64,000 bases of DNA from Shewanella marinintestina. Lineage in GTDB: Bacteria; Pseudomonadota; Gammaproteobacteria; Enterobacterales; Shewanellaceae. The stretch spans positions 372,001-436,000 of the forward strand of contig NZ_JAKILC010000001.1 in the NCBI RefSeq assembly GCF_023283845.1. The letters run 5' to 3'. A program made the position numbers and the translations under genes. This document shows positions 40,020 to 52,329 of the stretch, piece after piece (position 1 is the stretch's first letter; each line of letters begins with the position of its first letter). Below the pieces are notes generated by a model. It did no database searches. It was not told the DNA's origin and was given only the letters and a program-made list of their open reading frames with translations.

Positions 40020-40744
40020 GTAAGCAAAAGATAACTCTTAATCAAACTAATATCATTGGTAATACCGTGATTATTGATACCGGCTGCGCCAATTTAAGTT
40101 CAGTAAGGTATGCCTTTGAGCGTTTAATGACAGATATTGAACGCGAAAGTCTATTTATCAGCGATGATGTTGAGATGATAAAAGCCGCTGAACGGGTAGT
40201 GTTACCAGGTGTTGGCACCGCAGCTGCAGCCATGAGCGCTCTAAAGAACAAAGGCTTAGTACAACTTATTCCCGAGTTGACACAACCGGTGCTTGGTGTG
40301 TGTTTAGGCATGCAAATGCTGACTCGCGTCTCTAAAGAGCGCGGAGGTCAAAGTGATGACTGCCCGTGCTTAAATATTATTGCCACTGATATTGAACAGC
40401 TTAATAGCCAAGGTTTACCGCTGCCACACATGGGCTGGAATCAAATAACACCATCAAGCCACCCAATATTTGCTGGTATCAGTGCTGGCAGCTATGTGTA
40501 TTTTGTCCATAGTTACCGCGCGCCAATTAGCGAGTACACCATAGCCACTGCGCAACACGGAGAAAACTTTAGTGCCGCCATTGCTAAAGATAACTTTATA
40601 GGGGTGCAGTTTCACCCAGAGAAAAGCAGTGAAGTGGGCGCAAAAATGCTACAAAACTTCCTGTATATGAATAAAGACACTTTTGTCCAATCGTCTACCA
40701 AGTCATTGGCGAGCAGTAACCTATTAAACGAGGCGCAGTTATGA
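40016..40744 (+). CDS. hisH: Glutamine amidotransferase subunit HisH
   Basis: HisH hydrolyses glutamine and channels ammonia to HisF for IGP synthesis. The class I amidotransferase triad is C96 (GVCLGMQML), H200 and E202 ([11 protein letters not shown]). At 242 residues it is longer than usual (about 200): there are about 16 extra residues before [13 protein letters not shown] and a Ser/Thr-rich tail of about 25 after the domain. The ATG overlaps the hisB stop and the gene end overlaps hisA, so the coordinates are firm. Confidence 0.95.
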   Translation: MSKQKITLNQTNIIGNTVIIDTGCANLSSVRYAFERLMTDIERESLFISDDVEMIKAAERVVLPGVGTAAAAMSALKNKGLVQLIPELTQPVLGVCLGMQMLTRVSKERGGQSDDCPCLNIIATDIEQLNSQGLPLPHMGWNQITPSSHPIFAGISAGSYVYFVHSYRAPISEYTIATAQHGENFSAAIAKDNFIGVQFHPEKSSEVGAKMLQNFLYMNKDTFVQSSTKSLASSNLLNEAQL

Positions 40745-41478
40745 TTATTCCAGCAATCGATCTTATCGATGGACAAGTGGTTCGCCTCTATCAAGGTGAT
40801 TATGCCCAGCAAACCACTTTCAATTTAAGTCCTCTTGAGCAGCTAAGAAGCTACCAAGCACAAGGCGCTAACTTACTGCACATTGTTGACTTAACTGGTG
40901 CCAAAGATCCTAATCAGCGTCAAACAGCTTTAATTTCTGAGCTAGTCACTAACCTCGATACGCCGATTCAAGTCGGCGGCGGTATTCGTACCGAGGCACA
41001 ATTAAATGAGTTATTAGAAATTGGTGTTAGTCGAGTGGTGATTGGCTCCTTGGCCGTAAAAGAACCTGAACTGGTAAAGAGTTGGTTTGAAAAATACGGT
41101 AATGAGGCTATCTGCCTCGCTCTTGACGTCAACATCAATGAACAAGGTGAGAAGGTTGTTGCTGTATCAGGCTGGCAAAGTGGCGGCGGTAAAAGCTTAG
41201 AATCACTGGTTGAAGAGTTTAAATGCGTAGGATTAAAGCATGCTCTAGTCACAGATATTAGTCGAGACGGTACCCTGCTGGGCGCTAACACCGCACTTTA
41301 CACTGAAATTGCAGCAAGCTACCCCGAGATCCAATGGCAAGCCTCTGGTGGTATCGCCACCTTAGATGATGTTCAAGCCGTGAAAGAAAGTGGCGCTAAT
41401 GGCATAATTATCGGTAAAGCGCTGTTAATAAATCAGTTTAATGTTGAGGAGGCTATTGCATGCTGGCCAAACGCATAG
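40741..41478 (+). CDS. hisA: HisA, ProFAR isomerase
   Basis: HisA isomerises the ribosyl moiety of ProFAR to give PRFAR. The 245-residue (beta/alpha)8 barrel begins [16 protein letters not shown] (catalytic Asp7) and includes QVGGGIRT, a second phosphate loop GGIATLDD and the catalytic Asp region [11 protein letters not shown]. It overlaps hisH by 4 bp and hisF by 19 bp. Confidence 0.97.
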   Translation: MIIPAIDLIDGQVVRLYQGDYAQQTTFNLSPLEQLRSYQAQGANLLHIVDLTGAKDPNQRQTALISELVTNLDTPIQVGGGIRTEAQLNELLEIGVSRVVIGSLAVKEPELVKSWFEKYGNEAICLALDVNINEQGEKVVAVSGWQSGGGKSLESLVEEFKCVGLKHALVTDISRDGTLLGANTALYTEIAASYPEIQWQASGGIATLDDVQAVKESGANGIIIGKALLINQFNVEEAIACWPNA

Positions 41479-42233
41479 TTCCTTGCCTTGACGTAAAAGA
41501 AGGCAAAGTGGTTAAAGGGGTGCAATTTCGCAACCATGAGATCGTTGGCGACATTGTGCCGCTCGCTAAACGCTATGCCGAAGAAGGCGCCGATGAATTG
41601 GTATTTTATGACATCACCGCCAGCGCCCATGATAGGGTCATTGATAAGTCTTGGATAAGCCGCGTCGCTGAACAAATTGATATCCCTTTTTGTGTCGCTG
41701 GTGGCATTAAAACCATTGAGCAAGCAAGAGAAAAACTTGCCTTTGGCGCAGATAAAATCTCGATTAACTCACCGGCATTAACCGACCCAAGCTTAATCGC
41801 TCGCTTACAAGATGAGTTTGGCCGTCAATGTATCGTTATCGGTATCGACTCATATTTTGACGCTAGTCGTGACAGCTATTTAGTCAAACAGTTTACTGGT
41901 GACGAAACGGCCACTAAAGATACCCAATGGTTTACTCAAGACTGGGTTGAAGAGGTGCAAAAACAGGGCTGTGGTGAAATCGTACTCAATGTGATGAATC
42001 AAGATGGTGTTAGGCAAGGTTATGACATCAAACAGTTATCGATGATTAGAGCAATTTGTGATGTACCACTTATTGCTTCTGGTGGCGCAGGCACACTAGA
42101 GCATTTTAAAGCGGTATTCACCGAAGCAAACGTTGATGCAGCCTTAGCTGCAAGCGTGTTTCATAAAGGGATCATCGGTATCCGAGATTTAAAGCGCTAT
42201 CTCAAGAATAACAATATCGCCATTCGCGTTTAA
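41460..42233 (+). CDS. hisF: Imidazole glycerol phosphate synthase subunit HisF
   Basis: HisF is the cyclase that, with HisH, makes IGP and AICAR from PRFAR and ammonia. The 257-residue barrel starts [20 protein letters not shown] (Asp11) and includes [19 protein letters not shown], the second Asp region [14 protein letters not shown] and IASGGAGT. The ATG lies inside hisA, with GAGG upstream. Confidence 0.97.
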   Translation: MLAKRIVPCLDVKEGKVVKGVQFRNHEIVGDIVPLAKRYAEEGADELVFYDITASAHDRVIDKSWISRVAEQIDIPFCVAGGIKTIEQAREKLAFGADKISINSPALTDPSLIARLQDEFGRQCIVIGIDSYFDASRDSYLVKQFTGDETATKDTQWFTQDWVEEVQKQGCGEIVLNVMNQDGVRQGYDIKQLSMIRAICDVPLIASGGAGTLEHFKAVFTEANVDAALAASVFHKGIIGIRDLKRYLKNNNIAIRV

Positions 42234-42291
42234 GCCTAACAGATAAGCTAAGAGCGAAATAAGTGACGTATGCAAAATTTAAGGAACGAGT

Positions 42292-42927
42292 ATGAGCACG
42301 CTTACGCAACAGACAAATAACTGCGCTGACTTAATCAATCAGCTCGATTGGGACAAAACTGATGGACTAATCCCAGCCATTGTACAGAACCACCTAACCG
42401 GCAAAGTATTGATGCTGGGCTATATGAATAAAGCGGCATTAGATAACACACTATCAAGCAAGCAAGTGACCTTCTTTAGTCGCAGTAAACAAAGACTATG
42501 GACCAAAGGCGAAACCTCAGGCAACACCTTAGAATTAGTGGCTATCCATAAAGATTGCGACAATGATAGCCTGTTAGTACAAGTCGTCCCCAATGGTCCT
42601 ACTTGCCACAAAGGCACAGAAAGCTGCTGGGCCGATGGTAATGCTCACAGCTTTATTGACAATCTATCTTCACTAATTGCATCACGTAAGGGCCAAGACC
42701 CAGAGTCGAGTTACACAGCTCACCTATTTGAGCGCGGAACGAAACGGATTGCGCAAAAAGTAGGTGAAGAAGGGTTAGAAACGGCCTTAGCTGCAGCGAC
42801 TAATGACAAACCAGAGCTGATTGATGAGGCATCAGATCTTATCTATCACTTGCTAGTACTGCTTGAAGACCAAGAGCTCAGCATGCAAGATATCAATTTA
42901 AACTTACTGAAAAGGCACAATAAATAG
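42292..42927 (+). CDS. hisI: HisI(E), bifunctional PR-AMP cyclohydrolase / PR-ATP pyrophosphohydrolase
   Basis: The 211-residue fusion carries out steps two and three of the pathway. The N-terminal cyclohydrolase (about 1-120) has [40 protein letters not shown] and the Zn-binding [12 protein letters not shown]. The C-terminal pyrophosphohydrolase (about 125-211) has [18 protein letters not shown] and [19 protein letters not shown] lies just before the ATG. It ends the hisGDCBHAFI operon. Confidence 0.96.
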   Translation: MSTLTQQTNNCADLINQLDWDKTDGLIPAIVQNHLTGKVLMLGYMNKAALDNTLSSKQVTFFSRSKQRLWTKGETSGNTLELVAIHKDCDNDSLLVQVVPNGPTCHKGTESCWADGNAHSFIDNLSSLIASRKGQDPESSYTAHLFERGTKRIAQKVGEEGLETALAAATNDKPELIDEASDLIYHLLVLLEDQELSMQDINLNLLKRHNK

Positions 42928-43353
42928 CCCAGTCTTAAGCACTTGATTGCAATTAACGATATAGAAAGCTATATCGAAAGCGACTTTGAGCGTTATTGAG
43001 AAAGCTGAAGTGATAATTCAGTTAATAACTTAGCTGATAACCTTAATAGACAACTCAAAATGACAGAGCTTACTAATCCATGTAAAACACAAATAATTAG
43101 TGTAGCGGGTAACTTGTATTTTCCTCATTCAAGTTGCCGCTACATCTTATCGCCCCGCATGTGATAAGGGGAGCAATTACTCTATAAAAAACAAATGCAT
43201 TGTTGATAATAATCCGCTAGCATAAAATTCTAAATGACGGCGTTTCCGCTTTAACTATCATTGGATTGTGAAGCATAGAGAATACAAACAGCATTCTGCC
43301 ATTAAACAGAATCAAATTAGAGGTCATGAGCAACTGATGTTAAGTGATCATTT
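42928..43353. other. Intergenic, 426 bp, one inverted repeat
   Basis: No gene was found. An 8-bp inverted repeat, CGATATAG-aaag-CTATATCG (42957-42976), lies 30 bp after the hisI stop, but no T-run follows, so it is not a standard terminator. The rest is featureless to the eye. Confidence 0.45.
42957..42976. repeat. Inverted repeat after the his operon
   Basis: CGATATAG pairs perfectly with CTATATCG around a 4-base loop. It could stabilise the his mRNA 3' end or be an operator; lack of a T-run argues against intrinsic termination. Confidence 0.6.
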
Positions 43354-44133
43354 ATGAAGTTGTCCCCTGCACTTTATTCTTTAATGATAATGCTCTTTTG
43401 GGTACAGCCTGATACCGTTTCGGCGGAAGAACTCTCCTATTTGATCATTGCCAATCAAGCTGAACCATTTCAAATCAACACTTCAAATCACCAAGCTAGC
43501 TCAGGCATTATCAGTGATGTGATCTCTCTATTGGCGACTAAAAAGCCGTTCAAAATAGTTCCACATGTTATGCCTTTTAAACGCTACAATCATGAAATAA
43601 AGGCAAAAACCTATACAAAATGGATAAGTTATGGCTCACCTGCATGGCGCGATAATAAACAAGTATTAACACAGAATAAACGTCTATCTAAACAAGCCTT
43701 ATTTAGCGTCAATCACACTCTCGTACAGCTTAATAGTGACCGAAATACGTATAGCAATGCAGAAGACCTTTTCGGTAAAACTGTCATTCTGCTAAAAGGT
43801 TTTTCTTACCCAGGTCTGACAACCTTTATAGAAAATGACCAAATTAAAAAAGTGGAAGCAAGAAGTCATCAAAGTGCGCTACAAGCGTTAATAAATAAGC
43901 GTGGTGAGGTATTCATTGAAATGGAAAACCGAATTCGTTATGCCATAAAACAGCATAGTATTGACCAAAGTCGGTTAAAACTAACCAATGCAACGAATAT
44001 TACGCCATCTTTAGATATCCACTTGTCATACGGTGATAATGTTAGCCAAGATACGATTAATTGGATAGATGACCAAATCGTGATCATGAAAGCCAATGCA
44101 CAACTAGAGTCGATAATTAATCGGTATCAATAG
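43354..44133 (+). CDS. Periplasmic solute-binding-like protein (SBP_bac_3 type)
   Basis: The 259-residue protein has a signal peptide (about residues 1-24, ending VSAEE). Its fold pattern is that of family 3 solute-binding proteins: an early ligand segment NQAEPFQIN, ISYGSPAWR in the middle, and LFGKTVILLKGFSYPGL at the second lobe. No transporter genes are next to it. It belongs to the numerous stand-alone periplasmic proteins of this type in Shewanella, whose ligands are mostly unknown. The ribosome-binding site is weak (AAGTGA). Confidence 0.72.
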   Translation: MKLSPALYSLMIMLFWVQPDTVSAEELSYLIIANQAEPFQINTSNHQASSGIISDVISLLATKKPFKIVPHVMPFKRYNHEIKAKTYTKWISYGSPAWRDNKQVLTQNKRLSKQALFSVNHTLVQLNSDRNTYSNAEDLFGKTVILLKGFSYPGLTTFIENDQIKKVEARSHQSALQALINKRGEVFIEMENRIRYAIKQHSIDQSRLKLTNATNITPSLDIHLSYGDNVSQDTINWIDDQIVIMKANAQLESIINRYQ

Positions 44134-44306
44134 AAAATAGCAGCATAATATGTTGATTTAACCAGATTAACCCTCATTATTTTACACTATAGAAAACACT
44201 GTTTTTACAAAGAGTAAAACCCGCTTACCTAGGGTGTTGCGCCTGGTAACTTCTGTTACAATCTGCGCCACTAAAATTAAGCTTCTCAATAATAAAAGTG
44301 TGCCCT

Positions 44307-45410
44307 ATGAATCTTGCAGATAAAGTTTTAGTCGTAAATGACAACCTTCCAATTCGTACTAACCAACCAGTCCACTCAGGCAAAGTTCGCAGTGTTTACT
44401 GGTTAACCGAAGAAGATAGCGCTCGGTTAATTAAAGACAAAGGTTACGATGTACCAGCCGATGCCCCACTTGCCATTATGGTGATAAGTGACCGTATTTC
44501 AGCTTTTGATTGCGTATGGCAAGGTGAAAATGGCTTAAATGGTGTTCCTGGTAAAGGAACAGCACTAAATGCTATCTCAAACCATTGGTTTAAACTTTTC
44601 AAAGACAAAGGCCTTGCTGACAGCCATATCCTAGATATCCCGCACCCATTGGTATGGATTGTACAGAAAGCGCGTCCAGTGATGATTGAAGCGATTGCAC
44701 GTCAGTATATTACTGGCTCAATGTGGCGTTCATACACTAAAGGTGAACGTGAATTTTGTGGCATTACGATCCCTGAAGGCTTAGAGAAAGATCAAAAGCT
44801 GCCAGAGCTATTAATTACTCCTTCCACTAAAGGTGTATTAACTGGTCTCGAAGGCGTACCAGAAGCTGATGACGTTAACGTATCGCGTAGCGATATTGAG
44901 CGCCACGTTAAAGGCTTTAACTTCAGTAATGAATCAGACATCGATCTTTACGAAAAGCTCCTAAAAGAAGGATTTGATGTCATTAGTGCCGCACTAGCTG
45001 AGCATGATCAGATTTTTGTTGATACAAAATTTGAATTTGGCTATGTCAATGATGCCGCGGGTAACGAAAAGCTTATCTATATGGATGAAGTTGGCACCCC
45101 TGATAGCTCGCGTATTTGGGATGGTTCATCACACCGCGATGGTAAGATCATTGAACAATCTAAAGAAGGCTTTAGACAGTGGCTACTAAACCACTTCCCA
45201 GATCCTGATATCTTATTAAATAAGAATCGTATGGAAGAACGCCTTGCTCTAGCCGTTGATAATAAGCTACCAGAATCAGTAATGATGGATATCTCTAATA
45301 CCTACGTCGGTATCGCAGAGAAAATTATTGGTAAAAAACTACATATCAGCGAAAATCCTAAGCAAGAGATCATTGCGATCTTACGTAATGAATATCAGCT
45401 AATCGTATAA
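44307..45410 (+). CDS. purC: SAICAR synthetase PurC (long form)
   Basis: PurC joins CAIR and aspartate using ATP in purine synthesis. The 367-residue product is the longer form found in Shewanella and relatives, compared with about 237 in E. coli. Conserved parts are [37 protein letters not shown] and FVDTKFEFG with [16 protein letters not shown] 44307 ([12 protein letters not shown]) is preferred; a GTG at 44298 is in frame but adds only three residues. It appears monocistronic. Confidence 0.95.
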   Translation: MNLADKVLVVNDNLPIRTNQPVHSGKVRSVYWLTEEDSARLIKDKGYDVPADAPLAIMVISDRISAFDCVWQGENGLNGVPGKGTALNAISNHWFKLFKDKGLADSHILDIPHPLVWIVQKARPVMIEAIARQYITGSMWRSYTKGEREFCGITIPEGLEKDQKLPELLITPSTKGVLTGLEGVPEADDVNVSRSDIERHVKGFNFSNESDIDLYEKLLKEGFDVISAALAEHDQIFVDTKFEFGYVNDAAGNEKLIYMDEVGTPDSSRIWDGSSHRDGKIIEQSKEGFRQWLLNHFPDPDILLNKNRMEERLALAVDNKLPESVMMDISNTYVGIAEKIIGKKLHISENPKQEIIAILRNEYQLIV

Positions 45411-45425
45411 GCGATTTCCTGATAT

Positions 45426-45454
45426 AAAAAAGCCGCAATAAAATGCGGCTTTTT
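45426..45454. terminator. Bidirectional terminator between purC and lpxM
   Basis: AAAAGCCGCA (45428-45437) pairs with TGCGGCTTTT (45444-45453) around ATAAAA, with T-runs on both strands. Confidence 0.92.
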
Positions 45455-45482
45455 ATTGAACAATTAACACTCAACTTAGTGC

Positions 45483-46421
45483 CTACTTATAAATTGATGC
45501 TTCGCCTTCAGGGCGAGTTTTCAACACCTTTAAAAACCACATGTATTGCTCAGGGTAAGCCAAAATAACTTGTTCAACCGCTTTATTCAAAGCGATAGCT
45601 TCATTCTCTTTACCTTGCATGGTTTCAGGTTCAATTGCTGGCATCACCGTTAAATCAAAGCGACGTTTAGCTTGATCATAACCAATTTTAACAGGCATAA
45701 CTTGAGCATTGCCCGCTTGAGCTAAACGCCCAACTACAGGTAATGTCGCTTTAGTCGTGCCTAAAAATGGAGCAAACACGCTTTTATCACGGCCTAAATC
45801 TTCATCTGGCAAATAAAAGAAGCTATTGTCCTGCTTTAGCTCTGATAACAATGCGCGGATCCCTGCTTCACGCATGTAGATATTACCGCCTTGCGAACTA
45901 CGCATACGGTTATTAAACCAGTTAAATAAACCATTTTTATGGGCTTTAGCCATTGAGACCATTGGCAAGTCAATATTTAAGCGCAAACCTGCATACTCTA
46001 TTCCCCAAACATGAGGCATGATAAAAATCACCGGTTGCCCTGCAGCACGTGCTTGTTCAACATTTTCAAAGCCATGTAGTTGTACACGACGCCTCATATG
46101 CGCGCGCGACTTAAGCATAAGCTCTGATTGTGCCAATAAAATCATCACAAAGTTTTCAACGTTATCTTTAACTAACGCATCAATCTCAAGGGTCGACTTT
46201 TCAGGGAAACAAGTGGTTAAGTTTGCTCTAGCAACCTTAATCGGCTTCTTAGCAATATGCATCACCAATTTGGCCAATGTACGAGCAATAGGGTCTCGAA
46301 GCCAAGCTGGCATTAAGCCAAAAATAACTAAAACCAGAATCGCCACCCAGGTAGGCCAATATTTGGGGTGTAACAGACTCAAGCTAAAACGACGGTCAAA
46401 ATACTTAGGCTTTCTAGACAA
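45483..46421 (-). CDS. lpxM: Lipid A secondary acyltransferase LpxM
   Basis: LpxM (MsbB) adds the last secondary acyl chain to lipid A at the inner membrane. The 312-residue protein has one N-terminal membrane segment (about residues 23-42) and the HX4E catalytic motif H137-VWGI-E142. The substrate block FYLPDEDLGRDKSVFAPFLG and the C-terminal YMWFLKVLKTRP follow. These features favour LpxM over LpxL. Translation probably begins at TTG 46421, with GAGG eight bases upstream. Confidence 0.9.
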   Translation of the reverse strand: MSRKPKYFDRRFSLSLLHPKYWPTWVAILVLVIFGLMPAWLRDPIARTLAKLVMHIAKKPIKVARANLTTCFPEKSTLEIDALVKDNVENFVMILLAQSELMLKSRAHMRRRVQLHGFENVEQARAAGQPVIFIMPHVWGIEYAGLRLNIDLPMVSMAKAHKNGLFNWFNNRMRSSQGGNIYMREAGIRALLSELKQDNSFFYLPDEDLGRDKSVFAPFLGTTKATLPVVGRLAQAGNAQVMPVKIGYDQAKRRFDLTVMPAIEPETMQGKENEAIALNKAVEQVILAYPEQYMWFLKVLKTRPEGEASIYK

Positions 46422-46452
46422 GTCTAAAACCTCTACAGCAAGTGAATAACAG

Positions 46453-46475
46453 AAAAAGCCACTCTATTGAGTGGC
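46453..46475 (-). terminator. Intrinsic terminator of the pheST-ihfA operon
   Basis: GCCACTC (46458-46464) pairs with GAGTGGC (46469-46475), followed on the minus strand by T5. It lies 25 bp beyond the ihfA stop and before lpxM. Confidence 0.85.
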
Positions 46476-46499
46476 CTCTTCATAACGATGCTAAAACGA

Positions 46500-46796
46500 T
46501 TACTTCTTCGCGTTAGCTTCTTCGACTCGGCTTTTCAGCTTCTGTCCTGGACGGAACGTCACTACACGACGTGCCGAAATTGGGATATCTTCTCCCGTCT
46601 TTGGGTTCCTTCCCGGTCTTTGATTCTTGTCCCTCAGGTCAAAGTTGCCAAAGCCAGATAGCTTGACCTGCTCACCACTTTCAAGAGCTTGACGAATTTC
46701 TTCGAAAAACGTCTCTACCATCTCTTTCGCTACTCTCTTGTTGATACCTAGCGTTTCAAAAAGATGTTCTGCCATTTCGGCTTTGGTAAGTGCCAT
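46500..46796 (-). CDS. ihfA: Integration host factor alpha subunit
   Basis: IHF-alpha dimerises with IHF-beta to bend DNA sharply in replication, recombination and transcription. The 98-residue protein is the usual length, with [34 protein letters not shown] and the DNA-minor-groove arm [20 protein letters not shown]. It starts 4 bp after pheT, the standard pheS-pheT-ihfA order. Confidence 0.97.
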
Positions 46797-46800
46797 ACTT

Positions 46801-49188
46801 TTAGTCCCTCAACGATGCGTTGAACTCGTCCTTCAGAGCAGAAACCACGACTTCTACCATCTCTGCGATTTCTTTCTCTTCCAGTGTACGAGCGTTATCT
46901 TGTAATAAGAGTGCTATTGCAAGGCTCTTTTTGCCTTCCTCTACACCTTTACCTCGGTATACATCGAACAAGTTTATGCCAACCAACTGATTTTCGCCAA
47001 CTTTTCTTATCATTTTTACAACATCATCGGCTGAAATAGCGTCATCTACTACGATGGCGATATCACGACGGTTTGCTGGAAACTTAGATACAGTCTGGGC
47101 TAGCGGCAAATTAGCGTGCAATAAAGCATCTAATTCTAGCTCGAAAATAATTGTTTTTCCGTTAAGGCCAAATGGCTTTTCTAGGCTTGGGTGAACCGTA
47201 CCTATAATACCAATAACGCGATCATCTCTTAAGATTTCAGCACATTGCCCCGGATGTAACGCTGGATGTGTTGCTGCTCTGAAACTAAATTCAGCATCTG
47301 CAACAGTCAAACCGATGACTGCTTCTAAGTCACCTTTGAGGTCAAAGAAGTCAACTGTTTTTGACTCCATTGTCCAATGCTCGTCATTTTGATTACCAGC
47401 AATAACTGCAGCAAGCATAGGTTGTTGTGACACACCTGATTCTGCAGTTTCATTTGGTACAAAACGTAGACCTGTTTCAAACAGTCTGACACGGTTTTGC
47501 TGACGGCTTTGGTTATAACCCACTGCAGTCAAAAGACCGGTGAACATAGACAGACGCATTGCAGACATCTCAACCGAAATTGGATTCGGTAGGATCATCG
47601 CTTCAGCACCTGGATGAATCAACTCTTGTTGCTTAGGATCCACAAAGCTATAAGTCACAGCTTCTTGGAAACCACGAGCAACCAACATGCTGCGCACGCG
47701 CTTGATGTTGATGTTTGATTCTTTATGATCAGACATGCTTAATTGCGCAACAGGCGCAATATTTGGAATATTGTTGTAACCGTAAATACGGGCAACTTCT
47801 TCAATTAAATCTTCTTCAATTGCCATGTCAAAGCGATAAGTTGCAGTTGTTACATTCCACTGCCCTTCGCCGACTTCAACAACAAAGCCTAAACGCTCTA
47901 GGATTTCAGTCACATCGTTATCTTCAATGTGGTGACCTAGCGTTTTGTCTAGTTTGCTACGACGTAGCACGATTTGTGCTGGCTTTGGTAAGTGCTCGTC
48001 AGATTTAGCTTCAACCACAGGACCCGCTTCGCCACCACAAATATCAATGACTAGACGGCTAGCGCGGTCCATCACTTTTTGTTGCAGCTCAGGGTCAACA
48101 CCACGCTCAAATCGGTGTGATGCATCAGTATGCAGACCAATCTTGCGCGCTTTACCTAAAATGGCTAAAGGTGCGAAGAATGCACACTCTAGTAAAATAT
48201 CGGTTGTTTCAGTGGTTACACCACTGTGCTCACCACCAAATACACCAGCAAGTGCTAATGGCTTGGCTTGGTCAGCAATGATCAACATGCCTTCAGGGAT
48301 GGTAATTTCATTGCCATCAAGTAGCGTTAACTTCTCTTCACCCTTAGGCTTACGCACTTGAATGCCGCCATCTAACTTAGCTAAGTCAAATGCGTGCATT
48401 GGTTGACCAAATTCGATCAACACGAAGTTAGTAATATCTACGATTGGGTCGATAGAACGAATACCGCTACGACGCAACTTTTCTTGCATCCAAAGTGGTG
48501 TTTCAGCTTTCACATTAACGTTTTTAATAACGCGGCCCAAGTAACGACCACACTCTTGTGGCTCTTGCACGTCAATGCTAACTTCATCAGCGATAGTTGC
48601 AGCAACAGCTTCCCAAGTCGGCTCAGCTACTGATTGGCGGTTTAATACGCCAACTTCGCGTGCAAGACCAGCCATGCCTAAACAGTCAGCACGGTTAGCC
48701 GTTAGGTCAACGTCGATTACCGCATCGTTTAGATCAAGGTATTCACGTACGTCTTGACCTACAGGTGCATCTAATGGCAATTCAATAATGCCATCGCTTT
48801 CGATATCGACACCTAGCTCGCCAAACGAACACAGCATACCGAATGATGGTTGACCACGTAGTTTAGCTTTCTTAATTTTGAAATCGCCAGGTAGCACAGC
48901 GCCAACCATAGCAACAGCAACTTTAAGGCCTAAACGACAGTTTGAGGCACCACATACGATGTCGATTAGCTCTTCGCCGCCAACATTGATTTTAGTTACA
49001 CGTAATTTGTCAGCATCTGGGTGCTGACCACATTCAACCACTTCACCAACTACAACGCCGCTAAAATCTGCTGCTACTGGCTCAACGCCATCAACTTCAA
49101 GACCTGCCATTGTAATTTGGTGTGATAATTCTTCGCGGTTAACACTTGGGTTAACCCACTCACGAAGCCAAGATTCGCTAAATTTCAT
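46801..49188 (-). CDS. pheT: Phenylalanyl-tRNA synthetase beta subunit
   Basis: The 795-residue beta chain of the (alpha-beta)2 PheRS carries the tRNA-binding EMAP-like domain (about residues 40-148), B3/B4 editing domains, B5, a catalytic-like fold and a C-terminal anticodon-binding domain with [14 protein letters not shown]. The N-terminus [14 protein letters not shown] is typical. It follows pheS by 16 bp and precedes ihfA by 4 bp, so all three are one operon. Confidence 0.97.
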
Positions 49189-49204
49189 GCTATTACAGCT
49201 CCGT

Positions 49205-50628
<1,424 letters not shown>

Positions 50629-52125
50629 ATGAAAGAAGTTAAGTTCCGCTGGGTGGATAAATACCTAATCCACATGACACTCAAAGCAAAGTTTGCCGTT
50701 TTGGCGATAATCCCTATCATAGCCTTAATAGGTTTAACGATTCTGCTTAACGCTGGTTACAAACAAAACCTACAGGAAAATCAAGTTAAGCAAACTCAAA
50801 ACTTTAACCAAAAGCTTAATAAAGCCCTTGATACTGCTTATCAATATATTCCACAAGAAGACAAAGCTGCATATCTAGAATCCTTGCAGGGTGAGCTAAC
50901 TATTACTCATCAAGATTCCGCAACACGCCAACTTACAGCACTTGCTAACAGCGGTGGCGAAACTCGCATTATCGGAAATCGCGTTGAAAGTGTCAGCATG
51001 GCTAGTGCTAACGGGCTAATAACCACCCTCAATAGTATGCAAATCCAAGGCGGCCAAGATCAAAGTCTGGCATATATCGCTTTAACGCTACTCATCATGA
51101 TTATCTTGCTGGCTAGCTATTACATTTCGAGCTTTGTAGGCGGTGCACTTTATACCAATGTTATGGCGCTAAAAAAAGCAGCTGACGGTGATCTAACAGG
51201 CCGATTAAACTTCTTTGAAGTCAAAGACGAATTTAGTATTTTAGCAATTAGCATCGATACTCTCGTTGAGCGTCAACACAAGCTAGTATCGGAAATGACA
51301 AGTGGTAATGAACAGATCCGTAACGTTGTTCAAGCGTTCAGAAATACTGCAACGGATGGACAGGCTTTGGCTGTAGATCAACGCCAACATATTGATTCAT
51401 TAGCCACTGCCATGGAGCAGATGACTGCTGCGGTAATTGAAGTGGCTCGTAATGCTGAACTGTCATCAACTGAAACTCAAGAAGCTAATGTGCAAGTCGA
51501 CGCCGGCTCACGTGATATTGCCGTTACCGTTGAAGCTATTGGTGGTCTTTCAAATGAAATCGCTGATGCATCTGATGCCGTCAACCATCTAAACGATAAT
51601 GCAGCCAAAATCGATGAAGTCGTTACAACCATTAATGCCATCTCAGAGCAAACTAATTTACTTGCACTAAATGCCGCTATCGAAGCAGCTCGTGCAGGTG
51701 AACAAGGTCGTGGCTTCGCTGTAGTTGCTGACGAAGTCAGAACCTTAGCAGGCCGAACCCAAGCCGCGACAGTTGAGATAAAGACAATGATCGAAGCGTT
51801 ACAGTCAGGCGCTCGTAACTTAAAACAGGTAATGAGTCGTACCGTGGAGAAAGCTGAAGAAGGTAAAAAGCACGTACTTGATACTGGTAAGGATCTAGAA
51901 GGGATTGCTCATCACAGTGCTAAGGTTTATGAGATGAGCGTATTAATCGCTACTTCTGCAGAAGAACAATCAGCAGTAGCCAATGAGATAGCGACAAACC
52001 TAATGGATATTCGCAATCAATCACACCATGTTGAGCAATCAGCGAATCAATCAGTTACTGGGTGTGATGAACTACATGCAACAGCAGAACAGCTCGACAA
52101 ATTACTCATCGGCTTAAAAATCTAA
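50629..52125 (+). CDS. Methyl-accepting chemotaxis protein
   Basis: A 498-residue transmembrane chemoreceptor. It has TM1 at about residues 22-41, a small periplasmic sensing region (about 42-147), TM2 at about 148-170, a HAMP region (about 171-225), and a cytoplasmic signalling hairpin. The tip [19 protein letters not shown] (340-358) is conserved, followed by [20 protein letters not shown]. No C-terminal CheR-docking pentapeptide is present. The ligand is unknown. A terminator separates it from the next sensor gene. Confidence 0.92.
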   Translation: MKEVKFRWVDKYLIHMTLKAKFAVLAIIPIIALIGLTILLNAGYKQNLQENQVKQTQNFNQKLNKALDTAYQYIPQEDKAAYLESLQGELTITHQDSATRQLTALANSGGETRIIGNRVESVSMASANGLITTLNSMQIQGGQDQSLAYIALTLLIMIILLASYYISSFVGGALYTNVMALKKAADGDLTGRLNFFEVKDEFSILAISIDTLVERQHKLVSEMTSGNEQIRNVVQAFRNTATDGQALAVDQRQHIDSLATAMEQMTAAVIEVARNAELSSTETQEANVQVDAGSRDIAVTVEAIGGLSNEIADASDAVNHLNDNAAKIDEVVTTINAISEQTNLLALNAAIEAARAGEQGRGFAVVADEVRTLAGRTQAATVEIKTMIEALQSGARNLKQVMSRTVEKAEEGKKHVLDTGKDLEGIAHHSAKVYEMSVLIATSAEEQSAVANEIATNLMDIRNQSHHVEQSANQSVTGCDELHATAEQLDKLLIGLKI

Positions 52126-52145
52126 AGTTTTTTCAACTATCCAGT

Positions 52146-52172
52146 AAAAAGCAGCCGTAGGCTGCTTTTTTT
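52146..52172 (+). terminator. Intrinsic terminator of the chemoreceptor gene
   Basis: AAAAAGCAGCC (52146-52156) pairs with GGCTGCTTTTT (52160-52170) around GTA and continues in T. Confidence 0.93.
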
Positions 52173-52329
52173 GTTTTTCATCAATATTTTCGTTGATAGT
52201 CACACCTGTTTGTTTTACAAAAAAATAACAAGACTTGTATAATTAGTTCACTAAGACATTTAGCTTAATTCTTTTATCTGTAAGGAAACTGAATAAAAGG
52301 AATAATTAATCATTGAGCGTTGAATTATC

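Noticed and set aside
42957..42976. Inverted repeat after hisI as the operon terminator
   Set aside because: No T-run follows; it is listed as a repeat only.
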